A DNA stretch of 64,000 nt from Lachnospiraceae bacterium (GCA_025758065.1 CP107199.1:248001-312000); one strand, 5' to 3'. Shown: positions 41,962 to 51,044, numbered from the stretch's first letter. The notes: a model not told the origin generated them from the letters alone. Translations and numbers: made by a program.

Positions 41962-42034
41962 TGGGGCCTACAGGGCTCGAACCTGTGACCCTCTGCTTGT
42001 AAGGCAGATGCTCTCCCAGCTGAGCTAAGACCCC
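41962..42034 (-). tRNA. tRNA-Val (TAC), copy 2
   Basis: Identical in sequence to the copy at 41791-41863. It is the promoter-proximal gene of the four-gene tRNA operon. Confidence 0.93.
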
Positions 42035-42075
42035 TTATCCGCTCTCACACTTGTCTCAAATGCGATTGCTTGAAT

Positions 42076-42104
42076 AGTATAATTCAAATTGTAGGAATTG
42101 TCAA
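42076..42104 (-). promoter_or_regulatory. Consensus promoter of the Met-Val tRNA operon
   Basis: On the minus strand TTGACA (42104-42099), 17 bases, and TATACT (42081-42076). The first tRNA begins about 40 bases downstream. Confidence 0.85.
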
Positions 42105-42151
42105 CACTTTTTGAAAATTATTTTTTGTATTTAATCCTTTTATTTGTTATC

Positions 42152-42199
42152 TTGACAAACTAACGTCATTAGTATATTATTTTAACTAATGTCATTAGT
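42152..42199 (+). promoter_or_regulatory. Promoter with two TetR-type operators
   Basis: TTGACA (42152-42157) and TATTAT (42175-42180) have a 17-base spacer. ACTAACGTCATTAGT (42159-42173) fills the spacer and ACTAATGTCATTAGT (42185-42199) covers the transcription start. These near-identical palindromes are almost certainly the operators of the adjacent TetR protein, so its binding would block the promoter directly. Confidence 0.88.
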
Positions 42200-42218
42200 T
42201 TTTGAAAGGGGTGTTTTT

Positions 42219-42815
42219 TTGTCACACAAAGGATTAAATAAAGAAATAATCATAAAAGCTGCAGCAGATCTGATAGAAACCCAGGGACGTGAATGTTTTT
42301 CTATGCGTCTTCTGGCTGATTCTCTTCAGGTCAAAACCGCTTCTCTTTACAATCATATAAAAAGCATGGACGAACTGATCACAGCCGTTTGTGAATATGG
42401 CCTGCAGCTGCAAAAGGAAATGGAAATGGATGCTGTAAAAGAACAGCATGGTGAACAAGCTGTCCGTATCCTTGCTGATACTTACCGCTTATTTGCTAAA
42501 GAACACCGGCAGCTCTACTGGCTGATCATGAACACAGCTGCCAAAGATCATCAGGTCCTTGATAATGCTGCTATTCTTATTACAGATCCTTTAAAAAAAA
42601 TATTTCAGGATTTTCATTTACAAAGTAAAGAACTGGTCCATTACCGCCGGTTATTCCGAGCTATTGTACACGGTTTTATTTCTCAGGAAGAGGAGGGATT
42701 TTTCTCCCATTATCCCACCCCTGTAGAAGAAAGTTTTTATTTTTCTATTCAATGTTTTATAGATTGTTTAAAACAAGGCGAAATGAGGTGCTTGCACAAT
42801 GAAAGAAAAAAATGA
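42219..42815 (+). CDS. TetR family repressor of the adjacent MATE exporter
   Basis: The roughly 198-residue product has the N-terminal TetR HTH: KEIIIKAAADLIETQGRECFSMRLLADSLQVKTASLYNHI. The C-terminal ligand domain is all-helical. I place the start at TTG 42219, since AAAGGGG lies seven bases upstream; the ATG at 42189 falls inside the second operator at the transcription start and has no ribosome binding site. The MATE gene overlaps its 3' end by 17 bases, forming a self-repressed drug-efflux operon. Confidence 0.88.
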   Translation: MSHKGLNKEIIIKAAADLIETQGRECFSMRLLADSLQVKTASLYNHIKSMDELITAVCEYGLQLQKEMEMDAVKEQHGEQAVRILADTYRLFAKEHRQLYWLIMNTAAKDHQVLDNAAILITDPLKKIFQDFHLQSKELVHYRRLFRAIVHGFISQEEEGFFSHYPTPVEESFYFSIQCFIDCLKQGEMRCLHNERKK

Positions 42816-44160
42816 GGTGCTGTTTTGCAGTATGCCTATTCCCAAAGCGATCCTGGTTCTTGCAGTTCCAACTGTCATAAGCCAGATCATCACTATCATA
42901 TATAATATGGCTGATACATTTTTTATCGGGCAGTTAGGTGAACCCAGACAAGTAGCTGCTGCCACATTAAATATGCCTCTTTTCATGTTTATGACAGCTC
43001 TTTCCAATCTTTTTGGTGTTGGAGGCTCCAGCCTGATTTCCCGTTTTTTAGGTGCAAATGAACATAAAAAAGCATCTCATTGCTGCGCATTCTGTATTTG
43101 GACAACCACTGTATCTGCCTTTTTATATGGTATTTTTATGCTCCTGTTCCGTCCTGTCCTTATGCCAGTTCTTGGCGCAAATGAAGAAACTCTCCCCCTT
43201 GCCTCTTCCTACCTGTTCTGGACAATCGGTATCGGTGCTGTACCCACCGTTTTAAATCCGGCACTTGCCCATCTGATCCGTGCAGAAGGCTATTCTAAAC
43301 AAGCCAGTTTCGGTGTTGCTTTCGGAGGTGTTTTAAATATCCTGCTGGATCCGCTTTTCATTTACGGTCTGCGGCTTCAGATCACTGGTGCTGCCATTGC
43401 AACATTAATCTCCAATACCATTGCCATGCTTTATTTCCTGCACTTTATCTGGAAAATAAGAGCCACAAGCGTACTTACTCTTTCACCACGTATGTACCGG
43501 ATCACTGACCATATCCCATCTGAAGTACTAAGTATCGGTCTTCCCAGTTTTTTAATCTCCATGATGGGGACTGTCTCCAACACTGTATTAAATCACATTA
43601 TTGCCGGATACTCTAATATTGCAGTTGCCGGTATGGGAATAGCAAAAAAGATCAACATGCTGGCTTTTGCTGTAGCCCAGGGCATTACGCAGGGGACCTT
43701 ACCTCTGATCGGATATAATTTTACCTCTGGTAACAGGAAACGGATGCTGGCTGCGATCCGTACTCTCTTTCTGTTCAGCCTTGTTGTTTCCATAACTATC
43801 GCTGTCTTACTTTACACAAATGCATCTGGTGTGACCCGTTTATTCATTAATGATCAGGAAACTGTTCAATATGGACGTACATTTTTACATATTATCTGCT
43901 CTGCCTGCCCTATGACTACCATGACATTCTTCACTTTAACTGTATTTCAGGCAACCGGTCAGAAGCGTCAGCCGATTCTTTTATCCATGCTGCGTAAAGG
44001 AACCGTTGACGTTCCCTTCATGTGTCTGTTCAGCCACATCTTCGGTATTAACGGTGTTGCCTGGGCAACCCCTGTGGCGGAAATAACTTCTCTTATTGTT
44101 TCTGCTGCTCTGGTAATCCCATACATCAGAAAGCTTTCAAATCAAAATATCGATCAATGA
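42799..44160 (+). CDS. MATE family multidrug efflux transporter
   Basis: The 453-residue product has about 12 hydrophobic segments and MATE signatures: VPTVISQIITIIYNMADTFFIGQLG at the first helix (written here as a run longer than the motif core, NMADTFFIG) and GVGGSSLISRFLGANE in the next loop, with the duplicated half near LSIGLPSFLISMMG. It exports cationic drugs using an ion gradient. It starts within the end of the TetR gene with GAGG upstream. Confidence 0.9.
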   Translation: MKEKNEVLFCSMPIPKAILVLAVPTVISQIITIIYNMADTFFIGQLGEPRQVAAATLNMPLFMFMTALSNLFGVGGSSLISRFLGANEHKKASHCCAFCIWTTTVSAFLYGIFMLLFRPVLMPVLGANEETLPLASSYLFWTIGIGAVPTVLNPALAHLIRAEGYSKQASFGVAFGGVLNILLDPLFIYGLRLQITGAAIATLISNTIAMLYFLHFIWKIRATSVLTLSPRMYRITDHIPSEVLSIGLPSFLISMMGTVSNTVLNHIIAGYSNIAVAGMGIAKKINMLAFAVAQGITQGTLPLIGYNFTSGNRKRMLAAIRTLFLFSLVVSITIAVLLYTNASGVTRLFINDQETVQYGRTFLHIICSACPMTTMTFFTLTVFQATGQKRQPILLSMLRKGTVDVPFMCLFSHIFGINGVAWATPVAEITSLIVSAALVIPYIRKLSNQNIDQ

Positions 44161-44187
44161 TCTATCTTTCTCTTTGACTGACTGACG

Positions 44188-44225
44188 CAAAAACAGCCCG
44201 GCCGTTTCTCCCCTTGGCCGGGCTG
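44188..44225 (-). terminator. Terminator of the fructose PTS operon
   Basis: CAGCCCGGCC (44194-44203) pairs with GGCCGGGCTG (44216-44225). The T-run lies on the minus strand side, ending the fruA transcript; it also separates it from the convergent MATE gene. Confidence 0.85.
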
Positions 44226-44256
44226 CTATAAATACTCCCTTAAGTATGTGTCTGTT

Positions 44257-46239
44257 TTATTCTTCCACGTTCTTTTTAAGAATTCCCAAGATAACGCAGC
44301 CAACGACCGCTCCTATCACAACTGCCGCCAGATACATTACCGGATTGCCAATAGTAGGCAGTACAAATAATCCGCCATGAGGTGCTCTTAAAGTACAGCC
44401 AAAAGCCATAGACAAGCCACCTGCTACTGCTGCACCTGCCAGGCAGGAAGGGATCACGCGGAGAGGATCCTGGGCTGCAAACGGAATAGCTCCTTCTGTG
44501 ATGAAAGAAAGTCCCATTACATAATTTACAATACCAGACTGACGCTCTTTTTCCGTAAATTTTTTCTTAAAGAAAGTAGTACACAGTGCAATTGCCAATG
44601 GAGGCACCATACCGCCTGCCATTACCGCTGCCATTACTTCAAAGTTTCCTTCTGCCAGCTGGGCAGTTCCGAATACATAAGCTGCTTTGTTAAAAGGACC
44701 ACCCATATCAATAGACATCATGCCGCCAAGGATCATACCTAACATTACACGGCTGGTTCCGCCCATTCCATTTAAGAAGTGGGTCAGTCCGTCATTGATC
44801 ATGCCCATATATGGGTTGATAAAAGTAGTCACCACTGCTGCAAGGAAAATACCGATCACCGGATATAATAATACCGGTTTGATACCTTCCAGTGACTTTG
44901 GCAGTTTGGAAAACAGCTTTTTAAGGCCTAAAACAAGATAACCACCTGCAAAACCAGCAAATAATGCACCCAGGAAACCGGCGTTTACATCTCCGCCTGC
45001 AGGATTTGCAAAAGTAGAACCCATTTTTGCGATCAGACCTGCTACCAGACCCACAGCCAGACCTGGACGGTCTGCAATACTCATTGCAATGAAACCTGCA
45101 AGGATCGGAAGCATCATGCCAAATGCCTGCTCACCAATGGTCTTTAAGTAAGCTGCAAGAGGTGTATTCTTACCAAAGTTAGATGGATCAATGGAATAAT
45201 CATCCAGTAAAAACGCCAGAGCGATCAGGATACCACCGCCAATAACAAATGGAAGCATATGGGATACACCGTTCATCAGATGCTTATAGATCTGTCTTCC
45301 AATGCTGTCACTTTCTCCCTCAGAAGCTGCACCTGAAACATCTCCACTATAATGATAAACCGGTACTGTTCCGCTTACTGCCTGATTGATCAAAGCCTCT
45401 GCCTTGTGGATGCCATCTGCTACAGGAACCATGATCACCGGCTTTCCGTCAAAACGGGCCATTTCCACGTTCTTGTCTGCTGCAACAATGATCGCCTCTG
45501 CTGCTGCGATTTCTTCTTTTGTCAGTACATTCTGGGCACCACCGGAGCCGTCTGTTTCAGCCTTCAAGGAAATCCCTAATTTCTTTCCAGTATTTTCCAG
45601 ATTTTCCGCTGCCATGTAGGTATGGGCAATACCCGTCGGGCACGCAGTAACTGCCAGAACACGGTAATGGGCATTGACAGCAGAAGCATTCTGATCTGAC
45701 TGGCCAGCTTCCTTCTTTTCTGTCTTCTTATCCTCTGCCCCATTTTTCGCTGCTTGCGTTTTCTTCTCTTCCTCACCAAAGCGTTCATTTTCTGCCTTGT
45801 CGATGATATCTAAAAACTCGTCTGCATCCTTTGCCCCGATCAGACTCTCTTTAAAGCCTGGATTCATAAGTAATGTAGACAGTCTGGATAACGCCTGCAA
45901 ATGTACATCATCTCCTGCTGCCGGTGCTGCGATCATAAAGATCAGGTTTGCCAGAGAACCATCAAATGCCTCATAATCAACGCCCTCAGGAACCACCATA
46001 GCTGCCAGTCCCGGCTCTTTTACAGCATCTACCTTCGCATGTGGGATAGCGATTCCTTCACCGATAGCTGTACTTCCAAGTGCTTCTCTTGCTAAAATTC
46101 CCTCTTTATACCCCTGTATACTGTTAAGCCGTCCTCCAGCATCCATCAGTGAGATCAGTTTATCAATGGCCGCATTTTTATCTGCCACCTTTACGCCCAG
46201 TTCAATGCTTTCCTTTTTTAACAGCTCTGTAATACGCAT
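44257..46239 (-). CDS. fruA: Fructose PTS enzyme IIABC
   Basis: The 660-residue transporter imports fructose as fructose 1-phosphate. An EIIA domain comes first, with phospho-His 67 in GIAIPHAKVD. After a charged linker (about 155-190) comes EIIB with its phospho-Cys in VTACPTGIAHTYMAAENLE near residue 199, then the membrane EIIC domain with GGGILIALAFLLDD and GGPFNKAAYVFG. AAGGAGG precedes the ATG. It lies downstream of fruK, separated by an inverted-repeat element. Confidence 0.94.
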   Translation of the reverse strand: MRITELLKKESIELGVKVADKNAAIDKLISLMDAGGRLNSIQGYKEGILAREALGSTAIGEGIAIPHAKVDAVKEPGLAAMVVPEGVDYEAFDGSLANLIFMIAAPAAGDDVHLQALSRLSTLLMNPGFKESLIGAKDADEFLDIIDKAENERFGEEEKKTQAAKNGAEDKKTEKKEAGQSDQNASAVNAHYRVLAVTACPTGIAHTYMAAENLENTGKKLGISLKAETDGSGGAQNVLTKEEIAAAEAIIVAADKNVEMARFDGKPVIMVPVADGIHKAEALINQAVSGTVPVYHYSGDVSGAASEGESDSIGRQIYKHLMNGVSHMLPFVIGGGILIALAFLLDDYSIDPSNFGKNTPLAAYLKTIGEQAFGMMLPILAGFIAMSIADRPGLAVGLVAGLIAKMGSTFANPAGGDVNAGFLGALFAGFAGGYLVLGLKKLFSKLPKSLEGIKPVLLYPVIGIFLAAVVTTFINPYMGMINDGLTHFLNGMGGTSRVMLGMILGGMMSIDMGGPFNKAAYVFGTAQLAEGNFEVMAAVMAGGMVPPLAIALCTTFFKKKFTEKERQSGIVNYVMGLSFITEGAIPFAAQDPLRVIPSCLAGAAVAGGLSMAFGCTLRAPHGGLFVLPTIGNPVMYLAAVVIGAVVGCVILGILKKNVEE

Positions 46240-46286
46240 GCGTATACCTCCTTATAAATTTCAATCTGCTTTTTCATTCTCATTTT

Positions 46287-46428
46287 GTAACTGTTCAGAG
46301 CCAAGCAAAATTTCAAAAAACAGGTATAAAATGCTTGCATCTTTAAAACTGTTTTTGAAATTTTATTTGGCGGATACGCCACACCGACGAAATGCGTAGC
46401 ATTTTGGAGGTTGGATCTGAACAGTTAC
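46287..46428. repeat. Inverted-repeat element, family A-related, between fruK and fruA
   Basis: GTAACTGTTCAGA (46287-46299) and TCTGAACAGTTAC (46416-46428) are a perfect 13-base terminal inverted repeat around 142 non-coding bases. Ends are related to but not the same as those of the 19013 element. As RNA it would fold into a long hairpin between two operon genes. Confidence 0.7.
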
Positions 46429-46446
46429 CTCATTTTTTATCATTTA

Positions 46447-47352
46447 TCATTGCAGCTGTCCTAACAGCTCCATGATCAGTTCCTTTGTACCAATGCCATA
46501 GGAAAATGCCGTTGCACCGCCGCTGGCTGTTCCCAACTTCAAGGCATACTCATAATCTGCTTTTTCCAGATAACCGGCTAAAAAGCCTGCCACCATGGAG
46601 TCACCGGCTCCTACAGAATTTTTCACAGTTCCCTTGCAGACTCCTTCCTTATAAATATGTCCGTCCTCTGCCACCAGCAATGCACCATCTCCTGCCATGG
46701 AAACCAGAACATTCACAGCTCCCCTGTTTTGCAGTTCTTTCCCACACTCTATGATCTCTTCTTCTGTTTTTAACTCTCTTCCGAACATCTGTCCCAGTTC
46801 ATGGTTGTTTGGTTTAATAAGAAATGGCTTTAACGGGAGCACATCTAACAACAGATCCTTTTCTGCATCTACGACTGTGCGGATGCCTCTTCCTTCCAGA
46901 CGTCTCATGATCTCCTCATAAATGTGATGGCTGATCATAGAAGGAATACTTCCTGAAAGCACCAATACATCCCCTTCTTTTAAACCGTCCAGCTTCTTAA
47001 ATAAGGCATCTACATCTTCAGGCCGGATATCTGGTCCCATGCCATTGATCTCCGTCTCTTCGTCCGATTTCATCTTTACATTGATACGGGACATGCCGTT
47101 CTTTACATGAATGAAATCAGATGCAAAGCCCAGTTCTTTTGCCCGTTTTTCAATCTCCGCTCCTGTAAAACCTGCTACAAAGCCCAATGCTGTACTCTCA
47201 TAGCCCAGATTTGCTAAAAGAGCGGATACGTTGATTCCTTTTCCCCCGCAGATCATGTTTTCTGATATGGTCCGGTTCACCTTACCTGGAGTAAAATGAT
47301 CTACAGAGATCACATAGTCCAGTGCCGGATTAAAAGTCACTGTGTAAATCAT
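46447..47352 (-). CDS. fruK: 1-Phosphofructokinase
   Basis: The 301-residue PfkB-family kinase converts fructose 1-phosphate to fructose 1,6-bisphosphate. NPALDYVISV at the start, GGKGINVSALLANLG for substrate binding, and the catalytic Asp in KNSVGAGDSMVAGFLAGY are intact. Together with fruA downstream it forms the fructose-use operon. Confidence 0.95.
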   Translation of the reverse strand: MIYTVTFNPALDYVISVDHFTPGKVNRTISENMICGGKGINVSALLANLGYESTALGFVAGFTGAEIEKRAKELGFASDFIHVKNGMSRINVKMKSDEETEINGMGPDIRPEDVDALFKKLDGLKEGDVLVLSGSIPSMISHHIYEEIMRRLEGRGIRTVVDAEKDLLLDVLPLKPFLIKPNNHELGQMFGRELKTEEEIIECGKELQNRGAVNVLVSMAGDGALLVAEDGHIYKEGVCKGTVKNSVGAGDSMVAGFLAGYLEKADYEYALKLGTASGGATAFSYGIGTKELIMELLGQLQ

Positions 47353-47373
47353 GTATCATCTCTCCTTATTTTT

Positions 47374-47431
47374 AAGAAATTTTATTTCTTATCCTTAGTC
47401 TTACTATAATATGATTTTTATTTTTCGTCAA
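47374..47431 (-). promoter_or_regulatory. fruK promoter and candidate operator
   Basis: On the minus strand TTGACG (47431-47426), 17 bases, TATAGT (47408-47403). Just downstream of the start of transcription is the palindrome AAGAAAT-TTT-ATTTCTT (47374-47390), a candidate site for the RpiR regulator encoded next door. Confidence 0.65.
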
Positions 47432-47481
47432 TAGCGTTCTTTGAGAAAAATATTTTCGCATGTTCTTTCAGCGTTTTAAAC

Positions 47482-47518
47482 AAAAAAGAACCGCAGTTTT
47501 CCATAAAATGCGGTTCTC
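47482..47518 (-). terminator. Terminator of the rpiR-type regulator gene
   Basis: GAACCGCA (47488-47495) pairs with TGCGGTTC (47509-47516), with a T-run on the minus strand. It ends the rpiR transcript before the fruK promoter. Confidence 0.85.
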
Positions 47519-47630
47519 TTTTGTGCAGATTACTGTGTACTGTCCTGTGTTTGCTTATATTCTATTTTTTCTTGCACCTATTTTTTCTTAATATCTATTC
47601 TCTTCTTTATTTTCTTCTTTCTTAGTATGC

Positions 47631-48491
47631 CTATCCCCGCTGCTTATCTGATGATATAGCTTTTTCATGACGCCTGATATGCTCTACTGCATCTTTCTTT
47701 CCAGCCATAAGAAGAAGGTAGATGATCTCGATCACAGTAGTGACCGTCACTCTGGAAAACCAGAATTCTTCTGTAAGAAGCTTTTCCCTGGTAGCAGTGA
47801 TGATCTTATAATCGCAGATCTGCGCCAGGGGTGACTCCCTGTTATTGGTAATAAGTACCAGGGTACTTCCATTTTCCTTCGCTCCCGCAGCCAGTGTTTC
47901 CAACCTTTTGGAGGATCCGGAATTAGAAATGATCAAAACTACGTCCTCACGTCCCAGGTTAAAAGCATAGGCAGCCTGCGCTTCCCAGATATCCCCCGCC
48001 ACAGCCGGAATGCCCAGCTGATTAAACTTAAAAGCACCATCTAAGGCTACCGGAATGGTATTTCCTACAGCTGCCAGCTGCACCATTCTTGCATGCTCCA
48101 GCTTATCCAGTATGATCTCCAGATTTTTAATGTCTATCATCTTTATAGTCTCTGTCAGTTCTGCAATTTTATTCGCAAGAATATTCTTTAAAGACTGTTC
48201 CAGATCTGTCCGGTCAATATCATTGGTCACTTCCTGGCTCTGATGTTCCTCTTCTAAAATCTCCCTGGCAAGTGTCAGTTTCAGGTTCTGAAATCCCTTG
48301 AAACCGCATCTGCGGCAAAATCTTGATACTGTAGCATCACTGGTACCACTGGCTTTTGCCAGCTCTCCTACGGTCATATCCACAGCCTGATCCTTATGCT
48401 CCATAATATAATCTGCGATCTTCTTCTCTGCCTCAAAAAAACTGTCATACGCTGAGCAGATCACGCCCAAAACGCTTCGTGCTTCATTCAT
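47631..48491 (-). CDS. RpiR/MurR family sugar-phosphate-responsive regulator
   Basis: The 286-residue product has an N-terminal HTH_6 domain (VGELAKASGTSDATVSRFCRRCGFKGFQNLKL) and a C-terminal SIS sugar-phosphate domain (DVVLIISNSGSSKRLETLAA). It probably senses fructose 1-phosphate or a related sugar phosphate and controls fruK-fruA. Separate transcription is indicated by the terminator at 47482. GGTGG precedes the ATG. Confidence 0.9.
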   Translation of the reverse strand: MNEARSVLGVICSAYDSFFEAEKKIADYIMEHKDQAVDMTVGELAKASGTSDATVSRFCRRCGFKGFQNLKLTLAREILEEEHQSQEVTNDIDRTDLEQSLKNILANKIAELTETIKMIDIKNLEIILDKLEHARMVQLAAVGNTIPVALDGAFKFNQLGIPAVAGDIWEAQAAYAFNLGREDVVLIISNSGSSKRLETLAAGAKENGSTLVLITNNRESPLAQICDYKIITATREKLLTEEFWFSRVTVTTVIEIIYLLLMAGKKDAVEHIRRHEKAISSDKQRG

Positions 48492-48593
48492 TTCTTACAC
48501 CACCATTCACATGTAAATTCATTTCTTAATAATAAATATACCATAACAAAAATAAAAATAAAAGAGAAGTTTATTAATATTTTGTGACTCCCC

Positions 48594-48622
48594 TTGTTTT
48601 TCAAAATTTACCGTGCTATAAT
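48594..48622 (+). promoter_or_regulatory. Promoter of the PAP2 phosphatase gene
   Basis: TTGTTT (48594-48599), a 17-base spacer and a perfect TATAAT (48617-48622), 50 bases upstream of the start codon. Confidence 0.75.
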
Positions 48623-48671
48623 TTTTCCACGATAAAAAACAAGACATATGAACATTTCAAGAAAGGAAAAC

Positions 48672-49337
48672 ATGAAAAAGATCTGCGGATTTTTATACAA
48701 ATACAGACATGCATGGCTGCTGTCCTATGCATTCATCTACCTCCCCTGGTTTATGTTCCTGGAGCGGACAGTGACCCGTGATTACCATATTATGCATGCG
48801 TCCTTAGATGACCTGATCCCATTTAATGAATATTTCATCGTGCCGTATTTTTTGTGGTTCGTCTACGTAGCAGGAACCTTAATTTTCTTTCTGTTTCGCA
48901 GTAAAGAAGATTACTACAAAATGTGTGCCTTTTTATTTTCCGGCATGACGCTGAGCCTAATCATCTGTACTTTCTTCCACAACGGAACTGATTTCCGCCC
49001 GGTGATCGACCCGGATAAGAATATTTTCAGTGCAGCCGTAGCTGCCCTTTATAAAACAGACACTAACACCAACGTCTTCCCCAGCATTCATGTATACAAT
49101 TCTGTGGGAACCCACATTGCCATCAGCAGAAGCCGGTTCTTATCAAAACATAAGATCATAAAACTTTGTTCTTTTCTCTTAACTGCTTCCATCTGTCTGG
49201 CAACTATGTTCTTAAAACAACATTCTATTATTGACGTATGCGGTGCTTTCTTAATGGCCTATGCCATCCATTACTTAGTATACGGATACGCAGCTGATAC
49301 AGAAGACAAGAAGATAACAGAAAAAGCGCTTGGTTAA
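48672..49337 (+). CDS. PAP2-family membrane phosphatase/phosphotransferase
   Basis: The 221-residue product has about five membrane helices and the PAP2 residues FPSIHVYNSV (phosphate-binding PSxH) and FLKQHSIIDVCGAF (catalytic H and D). The layout resembles the inositol-phosphotransferase (Aur1-like) branch of PAP2. It probably acts on lipid phosphates at the outer membrane leaflet. ATG 48672 follows AAAGGA; an earlier ATG eight codons upstream lacks this. Confidence 0.85.
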   Translation: MKKICGFLYKYRHAWLLSYAFIYLPWFMFLERTVTRDYHIMHASLDDLIPFNEYFIVPYFLWFVYVAGTLIFFLFRSKEDYYKMCAFLFSGMTLSLIICTFFHNGTDFRPVIDPDKNIFSAAVAALYKTDTNTNVFPSIHVYNSVGTHIAISRSRFLSKHKIIKLCSFLLTASICLATMFLKQHSIIDVCGAFLMAYAIHYLVYGYAADTEDKKITEKALG

Positions 49338-49356
49338 AACACCAAACGCTTTTTTA
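49321..49356 (+). terminator. Terminator overlapping the PAP2 stop codon
   Basis: AAAAAGCG-TTGGT pairs with ACCAAACGCTTTTTT; the stop codon of the PAP2 gene lies in the hairpin. It may also serve the convergent glycosyltransferase gene. Confidence 0.8.
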
Positions 49357-49375
49357 TTATGAAAATGCTGCCATA

Positions 49376-50395
49376 TTAATTAAATCCATAAAACTTCTGT
49401 GTTATCTTATACCCTAAGATCAGCAGGTCTCTACCGCCCTTCCCAGGCAGATTGCATCCCTGCCCCAAAAATCCAAACCGCAGTCTCAGCCACAAAGCCA
49501 GATTCTCTTTCTTTAAAAACTCCCATATTTCCTTCTTCTTTTCCATATTTTCCTCTGTTCCTGACTTGATCGCAAGCACAGAGCAAATGGTCATCATGAT
49601 CTCCAGATAAGAAGTCATATAATGCTTCAGCTTTCTGTTAGGGATTTTTGTTACATCATAATATCCTAACATCAGCTTTGTCACCCGCAGCTGCTGGTCT
49701 ATCCTTCCGATCATTACCTGCTCATTTACAGACTGGTCAGATCTTCCGATAAAATAGCGGTAGAAATTCACATCCAGATAATACATGTTCTTTACATGGG
49801 GAAGCGGCTGATATACAAAAATGTTATCCACATAAAAAGTATGCATTGGCAGCTCCAGTCCACACTGGCGCAGCAGTTCTGTACGGTAAATAACAGAATG
49901 CATCAGTATATACTGTCCTGTCATAAAGAACTTAACATCCTTCCAGGTAAACACTTTATCCCTTGGGAAAGCAGTATGGTAATTCATCACCTTTTTCCGC
50001 TTTGCTCCCTCTTTCTCATAAACAAAGTTAGTTATCAGCATATCAAGGGTTTCCTGACCGTATACAAACCCTCTCAAAGTTTCCAAAACCTTCTGGTATG
50101 CCTCTTCGTTGACCCAGTCATCACTGTCTACTACCTTAAAAAATACACCCGTAGCATTTTTAAGACCTGTATTTACCGCCTGGCCATGTCCGCCGTTTTC
50201 CTGATGGACCGCACGGCAGATCCCCGGATATTTTCTCTCATATTCATCGGCGATCTCTGGTGTACGGTCCTTCTGTGACCCGTCATCTACGATAATGATC
50301 TCCACCTCATCACCGCCTGTAAGCAATGTATTGATACAATGCTCCATATAGGCTTCTGAGTTATAACACGGAATCGCAATGGATAATAACTTCAC
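49376..50395 (-). CDS. Family 2 glycosyltransferase
   Basis: The 339-residue product is a GT-A enzyme: LSIAIPCYNSEAYMEHCI, EIIIVDDGSQKDRT, GHGQAVNTGLKNA and KVVDSDDWV give the nucleotide-sugar and metal sites. It lacks membrane helices. I place the start at GTG 50395, six bases after GGAGG; the longer frame upstream runs into a fragment of family C repeat and is not original protein. It lies after the CPBP gene on the same strand. Confidence 0.88.
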   Translation of the reverse strand: MKLLSIAIPCYNSEAYMEHCINTLLTGGDEVEIIIVDDGSQKDRTPEIADEYERKYPGICRAVHQENGGHGQAVNTGLKNATGVFFKVVDSDDWVNEEAYQKVLETLRGFVYGQETLDMLITNFVYEKEGAKRKKVMNYHTAFPRDKVFTWKDVKFFMTGQYILMHSVIYRTELLRQCGLELPMHTFYVDNIFVYQPLPHVKNMYYLDVNFYRYFIGRSDQSVNEQVMIGRIDQQLRVTKLMLGYYDVTKIPNRKLKHYMTSYLEIMMTICSVLAIKSGTEENMEKKKEIWEFLKKENLALWLRLRFGFLGQGCNLPGKGGRDLLILGYKITQKFYGFN

Positions 50396-50411
50396 GTTTT
50401 TCCTCCTTCGC

Positions 50412-50447
50412 TTCTGGAATCTTTCTGTGCCTGATTTTGCCAGAAGA
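50412..50447. repeat. Fragment of inverted-repeat family C
   Basis: TCTGGAATCTTTCTGTGCC followed by TGATTTTGCCAGAAG matches one end of the elements at 39902 and 53034. It sits between the CPBP gene and the glycosyltransferase and produces a false N-terminal extension of the latter. Confidence 0.55.
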
Positions 50448-50464
50448 TCCCCGGAATACATATC

Positions 50465-50935
50465 TTATAAATATTTAATTAAAACCACATTTAAAAGCAG
50501 CGCCGCCCCGTTTGCAGCTCCATGCATCACCACAGCCATTCTGTATTTTCCAAAAGAACTGCTTTCATATCCCCAGGAAAGCAGCAAGCCAAAAACAAAA
50601 CCGTATATCCCCTGGATCCAGTTTCCATGATACAGACCAAATGCGACGGCTGATATAAACGCTGACAAGATCACACCAAACCATTTTCGCAAGATCCCAT
50701 AAAGTCCCTTCCTGAATATTCCTTCTTCCAATAAAGGGGCTATAAGCAACGTTAACGCCAGATAAACTCCCAAAGGATACGCCGCCAGTTCCTCTGCTGC
50801 TGCCTCATAGGAAACTGTCATAAACTCCGGCCATGGGATCACATACTGCACCAGGATATTTCCCAAAACAGCCAGGAACACCGCTGCCAAAACCTTCTTT
50901 TTCCAGCCTTCAGGCAAAATTTTCTTTGTATACAT
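50465..50935 (-). CDS. CPBP family intramembrane glutamic protease
   Basis: The 156-residue product has four or more membrane helices and the CPBP/Abi motifs APLLEEGIFRKGLYG (catalytic EE..R) and AFGLYHGNWIQGIYGF. These proteases process peptides or modify prenylated targets; bacterial members can give bacteriocin self-immunity. ATG 50935 follows AAGGA. Target unknown. Confidence 0.85.
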   Translation of the reverse strand: MYTKKILPEGWKKKVLAAVFLAVLGNILVQYVIPWPEFMTVSYEAAAEELAAYPLGVYLALTLLIAPLLEEGIFRKGLYGILRKWFGVILSAFISAVAFGLYHGNWIQGIYGFVFGLLLSWGYESSSFGKYRMAVVMHGAANGAALLLNVVLIKYL

Positions 50936-51044
50936 GAATTCCTTTTTTTTCATCACATACATGCAGTCAGTATATCACACCCAACTTCCTTTTGCTATCA
51001 TCTTTTTGCGCTTTTCGTTGCAATTTTTTCTATAATAATGTATC

